Source of the DNA: Artemia franciscana
Lineage: Eukaryota > Arthropoda > Branchiopoda > Anostraca > Artemiidae
Length of the DNA: 64,000 nt
Direction: 5' to 3'
NCBI RefSeq assembly: GCF_032884065.1
Contig: NC_088873.1
Coordinates: 40,943,403 to 41,007,402 of the forward strand
The notes beneath the pieces are model-generated. The model had not been told where the DNA came from. It did no database searches and saw only the letters and a list, made by a program, of their open reading frames with translations. The translations under genes were made by a program, and so were the position numbers. Below are positions 52,401 to 63,493 of this stretch, one piece after another; position 1 is the stretch's first letter; the number at the start of each line of letters is the position of its first letter.

Positions 52401-55400
52401 AGACAAGGAAATACCTTACCTTTGGTATTATTCAAGGTAATACCAAACCTCATTAAGGGCTAACAATGGGATTTACACCAGAAGTAATTATTAAATTTAG
52501 GAAAAAACATAGAAAACATATTAAGTAATATATTCACTTTCTTGCTTGCTAAATTAAATGAAAAACATAAACTTACAAAAACAAACTCAACAAGTCTAAC
52601 TTCTTAGGCTGTTCTTGTTTGTGAACATCTTCCTTTGTTCCACTCTGATCAGTGATTCTAAGGACCTGATGAGATTATCATCAGAGTTCTCTCTTCAATG
52701 TTCTATTTTGTAGTAAGTTTTAATATCTTGGTACTTGGATGAAAAAAAGGTTAAGAATAGCAGCTTTTTATAAGGAGATATATTAGAACAAAACAAGGAA
52801 CATTTTTGAAAATTCATATCCCCTCCCCTATATGTATAGTCCTAGGCTATATATTAAAGTAAGCATAAAATGAAAATTCTACAATTAGACTCCTTTTCAA
52901 TATTACCTTAAATCACATAGTCCAACAAAATAGGGATTAAATCCTGTAGAATCACTGGATAGTGATGACAATGGTCAGATGTCTCAATAGCATCCCACTC
53001 ATTTTATCACAGCTTCAATGACTTATCCATCAATTCCTCTTGAAAAGGCAGCAGTACTGGGGGTAGTGACTGCTTCTTTGGTGAGCAAATTCCACAGTCA
53101 CCATTATGTTAGTGAAGAAGTTATTGCATATTCTAGCAGCAGTTCTCTTCTTAAATAGTTTCCTACTATGCCCCCTAGTTCTGGCATATTTGTCAAGTTG
53201 AAATGGCTTATTTAATGGATATTTAGAATTCAAGAGCTTATGCATCAGAATAATATCACTCCTTTTGCATCTGTAGACAAGAGTGAGCAGAATTTTTTTT
53301 TTCCGCTGAGAAAGGCTCCCAGACATGGGGCCGAAATATTCAGAGTATTTTAATTTTTTTAGTTAAAGTGTAGTTTATATATTTTATTTTTGTTCACTGC
53401 TTTATAGAAATTAAACCCGTTTTTTCTTCAATCAATTTTTCGAAAATGGAAAAGCAGTGTGGTCTAAGAAATTATTTACAATGATGATTTTAGTATTTTT
53501 ACTGTGCCAAAAATAGGATAATAGAAGAAAAGCTTCAGGTCAGAGAAGTAAAATGCATTAGCTTTATCAACAAAAAACTGACATTATTAACATTATCTAA
53601 TCTCTAGTAACACAGAATTTGAGTGTCAATAAAATTGTGGATTTGACTTTCCTTCTTTCCTTCTTTGCTTCTTATCAATTTTTCTGGGGGATGGGTTGAA
53701 TCAACCAGGTGAAATTAAACAGGAACAAAAGGTAGATCTATGGTAATTTATCAGACATCTTCATTGAGGCTGGAGGAGTGACTGTCTAATAATGTTGCAT
53801 TCCTTAGACATGTAGAAGACTTAAAATGGAAGGAGGGGCCAAAATTAAACAAAAAAGTATTCTTCAGGGTGAAGTTGTTAATTCTTCTTGGGGGATGGGG
53901 GTATCAATCATATGAAAATTATTTCCTGACTTCTTGGACCAAGTTTATTTTAATTGTACAATCTCAGTGCTCCTGCTTAAACTGTCTTTATTAGCTGAGC
54001 ATATTGTGATTGTAAATAAACATTTGGGGGGGGGGCATAAAAATAAGATTATGGTAATTTATCAGGCATCTTCATTGAAGGCTAGAGGAATGGTCACTTG
54101 ATATGACACATTCTCTAGACGTTTGAAGGTCTTCAAGTGGGAGACAGAGGGACAGAATTACACAAAAAGATATATTTTAGCAATCTTTGAGTATTTTTCT
54201 ATGTCTCAAGTTTAATCTCCTTTTCCAGAAAACCGACCACCCAGAGGGAGAGGCAGGGGCACTGGTCCAAGGTTTGGTGATAGAGAGCGTGAGGAAAGGA
54301 ATAACCGACGTAATGAACAAGACAGGTATTTTGAATCTTTTGTTCTTTTGTAATGCATTGAAGTTGTATCTAAAAAGTTGTTACTTTTACTAAATGATAG
54401 TGATTACAAAATGATTTCAAATGGGTTGCATATGAACCGGAAGTCTAGGATATATTGTCGCCTGAGAGTGATTTTGCTCAAAATAACAATTTTGTCTAAA
54501 CTGAGTTACAAATGCAATTTTTTGTAAAAGAAAAAAAGTGTTCATTTTGTAGTTCTCTTTTACTGAATCGCATATTCTTTGATCTCTTTAAAGTGTTTTT
54601 TCCAAATCACATACAGCATGGCCCATTTTGCCAAAAGTAGCTGATTTGCTGAGCAAAAGTTGATTACATGGTCAGATTCGTGTGTGCCTTAAAATCGTAA
54701 TGAAACAGTGAGCTACATGATGCAAGACATTCTGAAGAAGCATTCACACATCCTGAGTATAACAATCAGAAATTCTGAGCATAGTTACTCCACTATTCGT
54801 GAGATCGATTTTGGCTTAGCGCCATTTTCAAAGGTGAAGTTACTACAGTTTAAACAACGACTGTGCAAAAGGGTGTTCTATAAAACTTGTTTGTGTATAC
54901 TACTCATTTTATTGGGGGGGGGGAAACATTCGACAAAACTGCTTTCAGGCGACGATATGCTAAAATCCATCACAAACCCATGGTGATTTAAGGTAATGTA
55001 GTACTGATCTGAAGAAGTATTTAATTTAAATTATATTTGATTAATATTTCTTTATCTAAATTATTATGTTAAAAAATATTTGTTAATAAGCATTTGCTAA
55101 TAATGTAAGATATTAATGATAATATTTAATTAATGCTAATAATTTTTTTTATCATAGAGCTTTACAGGGGAGATTAAGCTAAGTGTTTTTTGTTGTAAGT
55201 TTATTGATGAATGAATAAACTCTGAATTTATATTTATTTTAGTTTGTAAATTAAATTCCCTTCCATAAAATAATAATGGACTTACAACACCATCTTTACA
55301 TTTTAATTGGTCCTAGTAAAACTGAACATTTAATTAAATTTTAGTCAAATTTCAGTTTCTGTCTTAGTAGAATATTTTTACCCTGGATAAAATTGCAGTC

Positions 55401-56558
55401 ATCTAGCAGGATTAGTTTTATTTTGTATATATTTTTTTATGTCTTTGTTTTTTATCATTTATTTATTTATAAATATTTGTCTGTAGGTAAAATTTATGTG
55501 AAATTACCTACTTTCACTGCTCATGCTGCTTCAAACTTTTTTTTTGTCAGCTGTCTATATTGAGCATAGTTGTAGCAATAGCTGCAATTGTGTTCAGAGA
55601 GAATTATGGTCCAATTGCAATTGCATTTTCAAACTATATTGTGAGAATTTCCCAGTTTACGAGAATGTCAAAGAAGAGATAAAAACCTCTCTAGTATTAT
55701 GACTAGTTGAAATATAAAGTGCTTTGTTGAATTTACCATTGTCAAAACCCTTTAATGACAGGTATACAGACCTGCATTTTGAATTGTGTATATGTCAGGC
55801 AAGCCCGTATCCAGTATTTTTATTTTAGAGGGGGAAAGGTGTTAAAACAAACTTATGAAATTGTGGTGTGGGGGGTTCAACCCAAGTGTTGGTATCCAGT
55901 TCCCCAAGTTTGTAGATAGGTGTACCCATCTAAAATTGGAAGAAATGCCTCGTATTGTTTTCCCTAGAATTGTTGATCTTGTATAAAAAGGCAAAGGACA
56001 TCTTATCTTTAGACAAAAAATTCCTTAAGGGGGGGGGTCATAAGGAGCTGTAAAGGTTCATTCATTATTATGTAAAATTTGTTCACATTCTTTTATCAAA
56101 TAAGGAGTGATTGCTCTGAAATGTCATTGTGAAGCAGGGTTATGTTACAGAACTGGTTTCATTAGGGTTAAGAATGCTTGATTAAGTCTGGAATTAACAA
56201 ATATTGTTTTCCAAAAATAATTTCATTTTTTTAAAGTTTGGGCTATAATTTACATATCAGTTGAAAAAATATAACACTTTTATTTCAGAGAGTTTCAACC
56301 TAGACCTACTGGTGATGAATCTGAAGGTGGAAATTTTGGTGGTGAGGGCTATCGAGGACGATTCCGTGGTGGTCAACGTGGGGGCGGCGGATTCAACCGA
56401 GGGCGAGGTCAATTTGCTCGTGGGGGACGAACCCAAGACCCACGACCTAGAAGAGACTTTGACCGACGATCCGGATCTGAACAGACAGGCGTTAAACCTA
56501 CAGAAAAGAAAGAAGGTGGCGGTGCCCACAACTGGGGCTCTGTTAGGGATGATATTGA
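49220..56558 (+). CDS. SERBP1: SERBP1/HABP4/vig-family RNA- and ribosome-binding protein, 5' part
   Basis: Join of 49220-49499, 54229-54325 and 56289-56558, giving 215 residues with consistent phases (1, 2 and 2). The start has good context (gaggccATGG). The N terminus, YGVGITNRYALF then EADPLEALKAQ, is the signature of the Stm1/SERBP1 N-terminal domain. A Lys/Glu-rich segment follows, then RGRGRGTGPRFGDRERE, a Gly/Arg-rich (RGG-like) stretch, and RRDFDRRSGSEQTGVKP with EGGGAHNWG at about 180-209, the opening of the HABP4/PAI-RBP1 domain. Family members bind mRNA and sit in the mRNA channel of idle ribosomes; the fly homologue vig co-purifies with RISC. The last donor is ATTGA|gtaagt, and the expected DEWK-containing exon and second RGG tail were not found by 64000. 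Reading through would stop at once (GAG TAA), so splicing is preferred. Confidence 0.92.
51220..51605. repeat. foldback MITE, agctaagaaatag family, copy 2
   Basis: Outer arms aatgagatagctaagaaaga and ttatttcttagctatctcat are inverted. Inner arms catcagaaaagcactttgcc...accctgaattg (51305-51367) and caattcagggtgtacattag...ggcaaagttctgatg (51460-51506) also pair, so much of the element folds. Confidence 0.85.
51830..52200 (-). pseudogene. LINE C-terminal remnant 1 in intron 1 of the SERBP1-type gene
   Basis: The minus strand reads HEDVIMVYRMLCTQSLQ, stop, then NMLELGQSIRTRRHTKKLY, followed (with frameshifts) by sequence for xLPKxxVSAPRVEAFKGAVDK. The RTRGH-KL and LP-x-A-F-K blocks are the C-terminal end of CR1-like proteins. 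It is related to the fragment at 52890-53330. Confidence 0.65.
52890..53330 (-). pseudogene. LINE C-terminal remnant 2 in intron 1 of the SERBP1-type gene
   Basis: From 53326 the minus frame reads RKKKILLTLVYRCKRSDIIL, MHKLLNSKYPLNKPFQL, ARTRGHSRKLFKKRTAARI, CNNFFTNIMVTVEF and then ends near 53030. RTRGHS-KLFKKR and FFTN-V are typical of the C-terminal region of CR1-type LINE proteins. The expected WNSLP motif has decayed. Confidence 0.75.
54229..54325 (+). CDS. SERBP1: SERBP1-type gene, coding exon 2
   Basis: This 97-bp exon has acceptor ttttccag| and donor GACAG|gtattt. In the frame set by exon 1 it reads NRPPRGRGRGTGPRFGD followed by an Arg/Glu/Asn-rich stretch. This is the Gly/Arg-rich RNA-binding linker typical of the family. 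The longer open frame over this interval is a different frame and is not used. Confidence 0.9.
54326..56288 (+). other. intron 2 of the SERBP1-type gene
   Basis: 1.96 kb, gtattt...tatttcag. Contains a copy of the 32281-32600 dispersed repeat (about 54430-54990) and a gccgtatcc-family relative (about 55800-56060). The rest is A+T-rich and unassigned. Confidence 0.75.
56289..56558 (+). CDS. SERBP1: SERBP1-type gene, coding exon 3
   Basis: This 270-bp exon has acceptor tatttcag| and donor GA|gtaagt. It starts EFQPRPTGDESEGG, continues with RGRFRGGQRGGGGFNRGRG (an RGG box) and ends with the conserved FDRRSGSEQTGVKP ... GGGAHNWGSV start of the HABP4/PAI-RBP1 domain. A longer ORF over the same bases in another frame (56261-56566) is a shadow. 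Confidence 0.92.
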
Positions 56559-57251
56559 GTAAGTAGTTTTAAGAATTATTGTTTTTCCAAAGTTTTTGCA
56601 CATAAGTCCATATAGCTACTTACTTATTGAATCAAATATTTCATTAAATCTGTTAAAAATAAATAACCTATAAAATGAATAATGAAAATTAAGAGCTAAA
56701 TCTGAAATGAAAGCAATAGTAGATAAATAATAAAAGAAAAATAATAATGACAAATCCAGCATCCATTACTCATCAATAGGTAATTTAGACATTTTAGTTT
56801 TTCAGTTTCTGTTAAGTCTGCTCAAAGTAATCCTTGAAATCAGGAACACAGTCCATAATTGAACAATGTTTTTAATTAATTATTTTTTCTATTTTCTGGA
56901 CAGGAGGGGACATCCTGCAAAAGGTTCAAGGTACCTAAATGAGGGGTTCCAGTTAATATATATATACTATCTTTAAAAACAAGCGCTAATTGTACATTAT
57001 ATGTATATTTGTATATTTTATATTTATTTTTTCTCAAAAACGACTTCATATTTTTTCATGAAAATTGGTAGAATTGAAAATTCTAAAATATTCTCGCCGA
57101 AAAAATCAATCTAAATTGGTCACAAGTTTGAGAAAATTCGCTGAGCCCTAAATAAAAAAAGAATACTTATTATTAAGTTCATCATTATTGCATTGACATT
57201 GTCAGACTTATGTGGAAAAATTGAAGATTTTCATGTATACGCAATTTTCTA
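56559..57251 (+). other. start of intron 3 of the SERBP1-type gene
   Basis: Begins gtaagt. No next exon carrying the family's DEWK motif was found. The segment 57100-57180 (aatctaaattggtcacaa) is shared with 63144-63180, so this intron is entering repeat-rich DNA. Confidence 0.6.
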
Positions 57252-57299
57252 TTAAGGCCGTGATTAAGTGAATTGATGGAACTCGAAAACGCCATGTTA

Positions 57300-58129
57300 A
57301 ATTGAAAATTTATATTTAAAAAGTACTCAAGTATTCATTGGCGGGAGATGCCGCTTTTAATATCAGGCCATAGCTTCTTGAAGATGCTATAAAATGTTTG
57401 CAAGGATTTTCCTCTATTTCCTCTAATTGCTTAGAAATCTTAGAAAATGTCTAGGTCTTTTTTACAAGTGTACTCTATAAAGGATATTGCTTTTAGAAAA
57501 AAATCGGTACTATCATGAACAGAAGACAACCTGTAAGATGATTGCAACCATTTTTCGATGTATTTTCCTGTTTTCTAACGGTCCCCTAGAATACTTTCAG
57601 GTACCTGAAATTTTTTCAAGTCGGTTGCCGGAAAGAATCGTTAGTCAGTATAGTCGTATAGTCAGGAGCCTTCAGTAAAGTTGTGCACACAAAGCCGAAA
57701 TCATGGGGAAAATTAAATCAAAGCGAGGTATACATCTTAAAAGTGTTACCACACATAGACAGCGCTTTTGTAAAAAGTATTTGGAGCTTGGTAGATGCAA
57801 ATATCCAAAATACCTAATAATGCGGTACACCGAAGAACTAGACAAGTCAAGAGATTTAGGTCAAGCGACAAACCTTGAGGCGGAACAAAACCATTGCATT
57901 CTACCGGATCGTGACTGGTGGTAGAAACTTGAATTGCGACGAATTGAAGGATTGTCAACGGATTTTTGATCCCGCATTTTTCGTGCGCAATCTAGAGGCC
58001 AAAGTTTGGAAGCACAGGTGAGGGGCAAACAACCCCTGAAAGTCATAGAACCTTAATGAAATTTCCACCATCAGATTCAGCGTATCAGAGAATCCTACTG
58101 TAGAAGTTTCAAGTTCCTATCTACAATTA
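57300..58129. other. unassigned sequence left of the palindrome
   Basis: No gene was supported. One open frame (57703-57924, plus) gives a basic peptide starting MGKIKSKRGIHLKS. It matches no family I know and has no supporting context. Confidence 0.35.
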
Positions 58130-61100
58130 AAAAAAACAAGTTTTTTTTTAAGTGAAAGTAAGGAGCGACATTAAAACTTAAAACGGACAGAAATTACTCC
58201 GTATATAAAAGGGGCTTTTCCTCCTCAACGCCCCGCTCTTTACGCTAAAGTTTTTTACTATTTTAAAATGTAGAGTTAAGAGAAAGAGTCAAACATTAGC
58301 GTAAAGAGCGGGGCGTTAAGGAGGAAAAGCCTCTTTCATATACGGAGTAATTTCTGTTCGTTTTAAGCTTCAATGTCGCTCCTTACTTTCATTTAAAAAA
58401 AACTTGTTTTTTTTTTATTTCTGGATGTTTTTGAATTAATGCATGGTTTGATCTTGGCTCTCCGCATATAGATAATTAAAACGAAATTTGTATATTAATT
58501 TTTTTTCATAGTTTTAGTCGGAAGATTTTGAGGAAAAAGGAGCGAGGGAGGAGGTCTAGTTGCCCTCCAGTTTTTTGATTACTTAAAAAGGCTACTATAA
58601 CTTATAATTTTTATAAACGTTTTCGTAAGTAAAAAATATACGTAACTTACGAATTAAATTACATAGCGAACTTCGATATTCTTATGTTTTTATTCCGTAT
58701 ATGAGGGGGCTCATCCGTCGTCGATACCTCGCTCTTTACATTAAAGCTTAAATTTTGTCCCAAATTCCTTAAGAATGACCCCGAATCACAAAGGCCGTAG
58801 AATAAATAGTTGAAATTACTAAAAATACTTTAGCGTAAAGAGCGAGGTATTACGAGGAGGTAAACCCCTCATATGCGTAATAATTTCTGTTCGTTTTAAG
58901 TTATAATGCTGCTTCTCACTTTCAGTAGAAAAAAACTTCATATTTATTTTTTCATTGTTTCTTTGAATAATGCTAGAAAATCCTGCGCCCCCTGCTTTGA
59001 AAGTCTCTTCCCTCATGAGAAGTTCCTCCATGGAAAGATCCTCCCTGGTAACCCTCCCCCCTCGAATATTCCCCCCAAACCAAAAAAATCCCCCTGAAAA
59101 CGCCTGTACACTTCCCAGTAACCATTACTATATGTAAACCCAGGTCAATGTTTGTAACTTGCAGCCCCTCCCATGGGGACTGCGGGGGAGTAAGTCGTCC
59201 CCAAAGACATAGTTATTGGGTTTTTCGACTATGGGAATAAAATAGATATCTTAGAATTTTGATCCGGTGACTTTGGGGAAAAATGAGCGTGGGAGGGGGC
59301 CTAGGTGCCCTCTAATTTTTTTGGTCACTTAAAAAGGGCACTAGAACTAGAACTTTAAAGAGCTTAAAAAGGGCACTAGAACTAGAACTTTTAATTTCCG
59401 TTAGAATGAGCCCTTTCGCGACATTATAGGACCACTGAGTCGATACGATCACCCCTGGGAAAAAAAAACAACAACAAATAAACACGCATCTGTGATTTGT
59501 CTTCTGGCAAACAATGCGAAATTCCACATTTTTGTAGATTGGGGCTTGAAACTTCTACAATAAGGTTCTCTGATACGCTGAATCTGATGGTGTGATTTTC
59601 GTTGAAATCGTATGACTTTTATTGGGGGGGGGGTCCACTATTTTCTAAAATGAGGCAAATTTTTCAGGCTCGTAACTTTTGATGGGTAAGACTAATCTTG
59701 ATGAAACTTTAAAATCATATTTAAAATATTTAAAATCAGCTTTAAAATTTCATTCTTTTGATGTAACTATTGGTATCAAAATTCCATTTTTTAGAGTTAC
59801 GGTTACTATTGAGCCAGGTCGCTCCTTACTACAGTTCGTTACCACGAACTGTTTGAAAATGTGGAATTTTGTATTTTTTGTCAGAAGGCAGATCACGGAT
59901 GCGTGTTTATTTGTTGTTTTTTTTTTTTTTTTCAGGGGTGATCGTATGGACCCAGTGGTCCTAGAATGTTGCGACAAGGCTCATTCTAACGGAAATGAAA
60001 AGATCTAGTACCCTTTTTAAGTGACCAAAAAATATAATTATTTTTCCAAAGTTATCGGATCAAAATTCTGAGATAGCCATTTTATTCAGCGTAGTCGAAA
60101 ATCCTTATAACTATGCCTTTTGGGACGACTTACTCCCCCACAGTCCCCGTAGGAGGGGCTACAAGTTACAATCACCGACCAGTGCTTACATATAGTAATG
60201 GTTATTGGGAAATGTACAGACGTTTTCAGGCGCGTTTTCATTTGGTTGGGGGCAGGGGTTGAGACGAGGGGGGTATGTTGGGGGAACTTTTCATGAAGGA
60301 ATTTGTCATGGGGGAAGAAAATTTCCATGAAGGGAGCGCAGGGTTTTCTAGCATTGTAAAAAAAAAAACAATGAAAAAATAAATATGACAAAGTTTTTTC
60401 AACTGAAAGGAGCAGAATATTCCTGTTATTATTTTCCTGTAAATATTCCGTAATAATTTCTGTTAAAAAGAACAGAAATTATTACGCATATGAGGGGCTC
60501 ACCTCCTCCTAATACCTCGCTCTTTATGCTAAAGTATTTTTAGAGATTTCAACTATTTATTCTACGGCTTTTGTGATTCAGGGGTCATTCTTAAAAAATT
60601 GGGACAAAATTTAAGCTTTGGCGTGAAGAACGAGGTACTGACGAGGGGGTGAACCCCCTCATATATGTAATAAAAATATGAGAATATTGAAGTTCGTTAC
60701 GTAAGGTAATTTGTAAGTTACGTATATCTTTAACTAATAAAAATTTATTTTTACTAATAATTTTACTAATAAAAACATTCATGAAAAATTAAAAGTTCTA
60801 GTTGCCTTTTTAAGTAACCAAAAAATCGAAGGGCAACTAGACCTGCATCCCCGCTCCTTTTTTTCTCAAAATCATTTGATCAAAACTATGAAAAAGCCAC
60901 TTAGCCAAAAAAAACTAAATAGGCAAATTTCGTTTTAATTATTCATCTGCGGAGAGCATAAATCAAAACATGCATTGATTCAAAAACGGTTAGAAATTAA
61001 ATAAAAACAAGTGTTTTTTAACTTAAAGTAAGGAGTGACATTAAAACATAAAACGAACAGAAATTACTTCATATATGAAAGGGGCTGCTTCCTCATCAAC

Positions 61101-61285
61101 GCCCCGCTCTTCACGCTAAAGTCCGACTCTTTCTCTTAACTCTATTTTTAAAACAGTAAAAAACTTTAGCGTAAAGAGCGGGGTGTTCACGAGGAAGCAG
61201 TCCCTTTCATATACGAAGTAATTTCTGTTCGTTTTAAGTTTTAATGTCACTCCTTACTTTCAGTTAATTTTTTTTTTTCAATTTA
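58130..61285. repeat. ~3.1-kb foldback element: palindrome built of smaller palindromes
   Basis: Left arm about 58130-59540 and right arm about 59851-61285 are inverted copies along their length, with some indels. The spacer is about 310 bp. The outer ends carry aagtgaaagtaaggagcgac and its complement. Each arm contains two further hairpins: 58175-58375 and 58690-58910 on the left, 60462-60665 and 61045-61240 on the right. Hairpin stems hold gctctttacgctaaag and agcggggcgtt motifs. At the spacer's right edge a perfect 9+4+9 hairpin (acagttcgt-tacc-acgaactgt) lies at 59831-59852. No transposase or RT was seen. Fragments occur at 1-800, 13520-13860, 33785-33960, 43250-43380 and 45330-45445. Confidence 0.9.
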
Positions 61286-61900
61286 ATTCGTAAGAAAACT
61301 TTGGTTTTCTAAGAATCGTCGAAGAAAGCTTTCAACTAATTTTGGTGTTTAGTTTCGAATTAATCAACTGAGGTATTTTAAATAGCCCATCCCTAGGAAA
61401 AAAAGTGGAAAAAACAATAAACTTTAAAATGCACTCTATACATGCCGTTACAGCTTCATATACATGGGCATTTTGTACTTGAGAATGATAGTGCTCTTTT
61501 GCTCATTTTCTCTTCTCTCTTGGTCGGTAACCAAGCTTTGCAAGACGCAGCCAAATATATTACTATTTCTCGGCCGAAGCATCTCGCCAAAGGAAGCTGC
61601 CTTTCAAAACCTTTCACAAGACTTGATAATTGGTGCTATTTGAAGTTTTGACAATCGACGGTCTCTAGAGAATTAAAAGACAGAAGGCTAACCTTACTTC
61701 AATTTTGAAGCTCGATGTTTTCAAGTTCACTTAATCACGGCCTTAAAGTGCTTGAAGAGCAAAAAACTGGTAATTGCAAAAATATTTGTATATCATTTAG
61801 CAAGGGATTGAATAATTCAAAAACGTTAAAAAAAGAAAACCAAAAGTTCGAAGCTTAGTAGAAACCTGACTTGCTTGAATGATCAAATTGACATTGCATT
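61286..61900. other. unassigned sequence right of the palindrome
   Basis: Contains the right copy of the outer inverted repeat at about 61714-61746. No gene was supported. Confidence 0.4.
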
Positions 61901-61915
61901 GGTATTAAATTCACA

Positions 61916-62700
61916 ATGGGTGAAAATCAACAACCTGGACCATCAATTGCAACAAGACCAATACGGGCTGCTAAAGCCAGGGGCATTAAAAAATTGTCTG
62001 AAATCATCAAAATCCAAAATAAAGAAGTAAGTCAAATGCGGTTAGATAATATGCAACAGCGAGCATAAAACATGTTAAAAATGAAGATGAAGTTCGAAGA
62101 TACAGGAGGATAGAAGACATGAGAAAACGAGACTTAGGGCGCGTCAAAAATGAAAATGAAGAGCAAAAATACGGGCGGTTAGAAGACATGAGACACTGAG
62201 ATATTCTGGCCTAAAAAAATTATCTAGATAGTTCTGCAAGAACAAGGAAATATGCGGTTAAAAGATAAGCGGCAGTGAGAATTACAAGCAATCACGAGTA
62301 AGTGATTATCAGAACCTGCCAAAAATGGAGTAAAAACAAAAAATGCACAGTTAGAATACAAGCAAAAGCTAAAACAGACTGATTCAAAAAATGAAAGTGA
62401 TCAACAAAAGAAATATTACGATATAAGAACAAAGCCATCACAGTCTTCGACGCCAACAAAAAGTGGCTCGAAACCCAATACAAACCTACAAAGATGCCAT
62501 AAACAATGTAACTCTTTATTACAAGTCATTTGGACCCTTCAGCGCTCAGTGTTTCCTGGGGAGTCCTTCATTTTCCCTGGGAAGAAGTAGCAAACAAATC
62601 TTACTCCTTTGGAGGTTTTTACATAGAACGAGAATCAATATCTACAAGTTTACCATTTTTCGAGTGCTGGGACGTTTATCGAAATTGACTGCATAGTTTT
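61916..62700 (+). pseudogene. decayed ORF with RLExMRxR repeats, possibly a Helitron-type N-terminal remnant
   Basis: From 61916 an open stretch of 49 codons begins MGENQQPGPSIATRPIRAAK and ends MRLDNMQQRA, stop. In the next frames come RRIEDMRKRDLGRVKNENEE and QKYGRLEDMR, then MRLKDKRQ, stop, and further Lys/Gln-rich pieces. About 62450-62700 reads NPIQTYKDAINNVTLYY. Repeated R-L-E-x-M-R-x-R units ahead of a Helitron-like N-terminal domain are common in arthropod elements, and that is the basis of the call. The helicase and Rep domains are not in the window. Multiple stops and frameshifts show it is dead. Confidence 0.45.
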
Positions 62701-62714
62701 TTTTTTTTTTTTTT

Positions 62715-63280
62715 AACTTGTATATTGACATTTCTGGCCACTAAAGACGATCTAAAAAGATCACAACTATAAGGGAGTATTTTTTTTTCATAATGGTCGT
62801 ATCTAATCACAACCTGTATTGCTGACGCTAAGACATCAAGAAGAGGCTCACATTGTCTGCGGTTACAAGATAAATGACAATGAGAATCAATATCGACACA
62901 AGCCTGTTGCATAGCAATGGTAACTTTAATGGTCACAACTTTAAAGAAGAATTTGTATTTTTTCCATAATGGTTGTATCTAATCACAGCCTGTATTGCTG
63001 ACGCTAAGACATCAAGAAGAGGCTCATATTGTCTGCAGTTAATATAAATGAAAAATCAAAGATGAGAATCAATATCGACAAGCCTGTTGCAGTGGTAGGG
63101 CCTGGCCGCGAAATCGGCAAATTGACATTTTGGACACAAAGACGATCTAAATTGGTCACAAACTTTAAGAAAGAATTCTTATTTTTCCCAGGGTGGCTAT
63201 ATCGAACATTTGACGACGTCATGACATCAAGAAAAGATTAAAATTGTCTGTGGTTAGAAGACAAGCGACAATGAGAATCT
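62715..63280. repeat. diverged repeats of a ~150-200-bp unit, about 3 copies
   Basis: Recurring blocks are ttgacattt.tgg.cac.aaagacgatctaaa, ataatggtygtatctaatca and cagcctgtattgctgacgct then aagacatcaagaagaggctc then atattgtctg..gtta. Copies start near 62720, 62930 and 63120. The third is partly replaced, and its ggtcacaa.. block is also present at 57105-57150. Confidence 0.75.
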
Positions 63281-63493
63281 ATTTATATATATATGTGTAC
63301 ATTTAGTGTTATGGAAGTAATCAAGTACAAGTATTTAAATCCGTATTTTTCAGTATTTAAATCCTTAGCTTTTTCATTATTCCTAAATACTTTTATCAAT
63401 CAAACAAAAAGATCCATAGGGGTACTGTGCTGGAGTAGGTACAGTAGTATATATAAAATATATAAAACAGCATATATAACAGTATATATAAAA

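Larger units (their letters stand above)
49500..54228 (+). other. intron 1 of the SERBP1-type gene
   Basis: 4.7 kb, gtgagt...ttttccag. Beyond the LINE fragments and MITE listed separately, 49560-51200 is A+T-rich and unassigned. Segments near 53660-53860 and 53880-54140 look like a diverged direct duplication (tctt.gggggatggg, tggtaattatcagrcatct then tcattga.ggct.gagga). Confidence 0.75.
57252..61746. repeat. outer inverted repeat bracketing the large foldback
   Basis: ttaaggccgtgattaagtga at 57252-57271 is perfectly inverted at about 61727-61746, and similarity continues a little further inward (gaactcgaaaac versus cttgaaaacatc). The pair encloses the ~3.1-kb palindrome. It may mark the ends of a 4.5-kb transposable element into which the palindrome inserted. 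No transposase was found between. Confidence 0.55.

Noticed and set aside
54187-54393. Open frame of 68 codons across SERBP1-type exon 2
   Set aside because: Different frame from the one set by exon 1; the correct frame gives the RGRGRG linker with splice sites on both sides.
56257-56566. Open frames on both strands across SERBP1-type exon 3
   Set aside because: Shadows; only the 56289-56558 frame gives the RGG box and the HABP4-type FDRRSGSEQTGVKP motif.
57703-57924. Basic 73-residue open frame (MGKIKSKRGIHLKS...)
   Set aside because: No recognisable family, no splice or promoter context, and it sits beside transposon-like repeats. Kept only as an unassigned note.
59679-60008. 109-codon open frame at the centre of the large palindrome
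   Set aside because: It overlaps the spacer and right arm, is low in complexity (Phe run from poly-T) and has an antisense partner of similar length. This is typical of foldback sequence rather than a gene.
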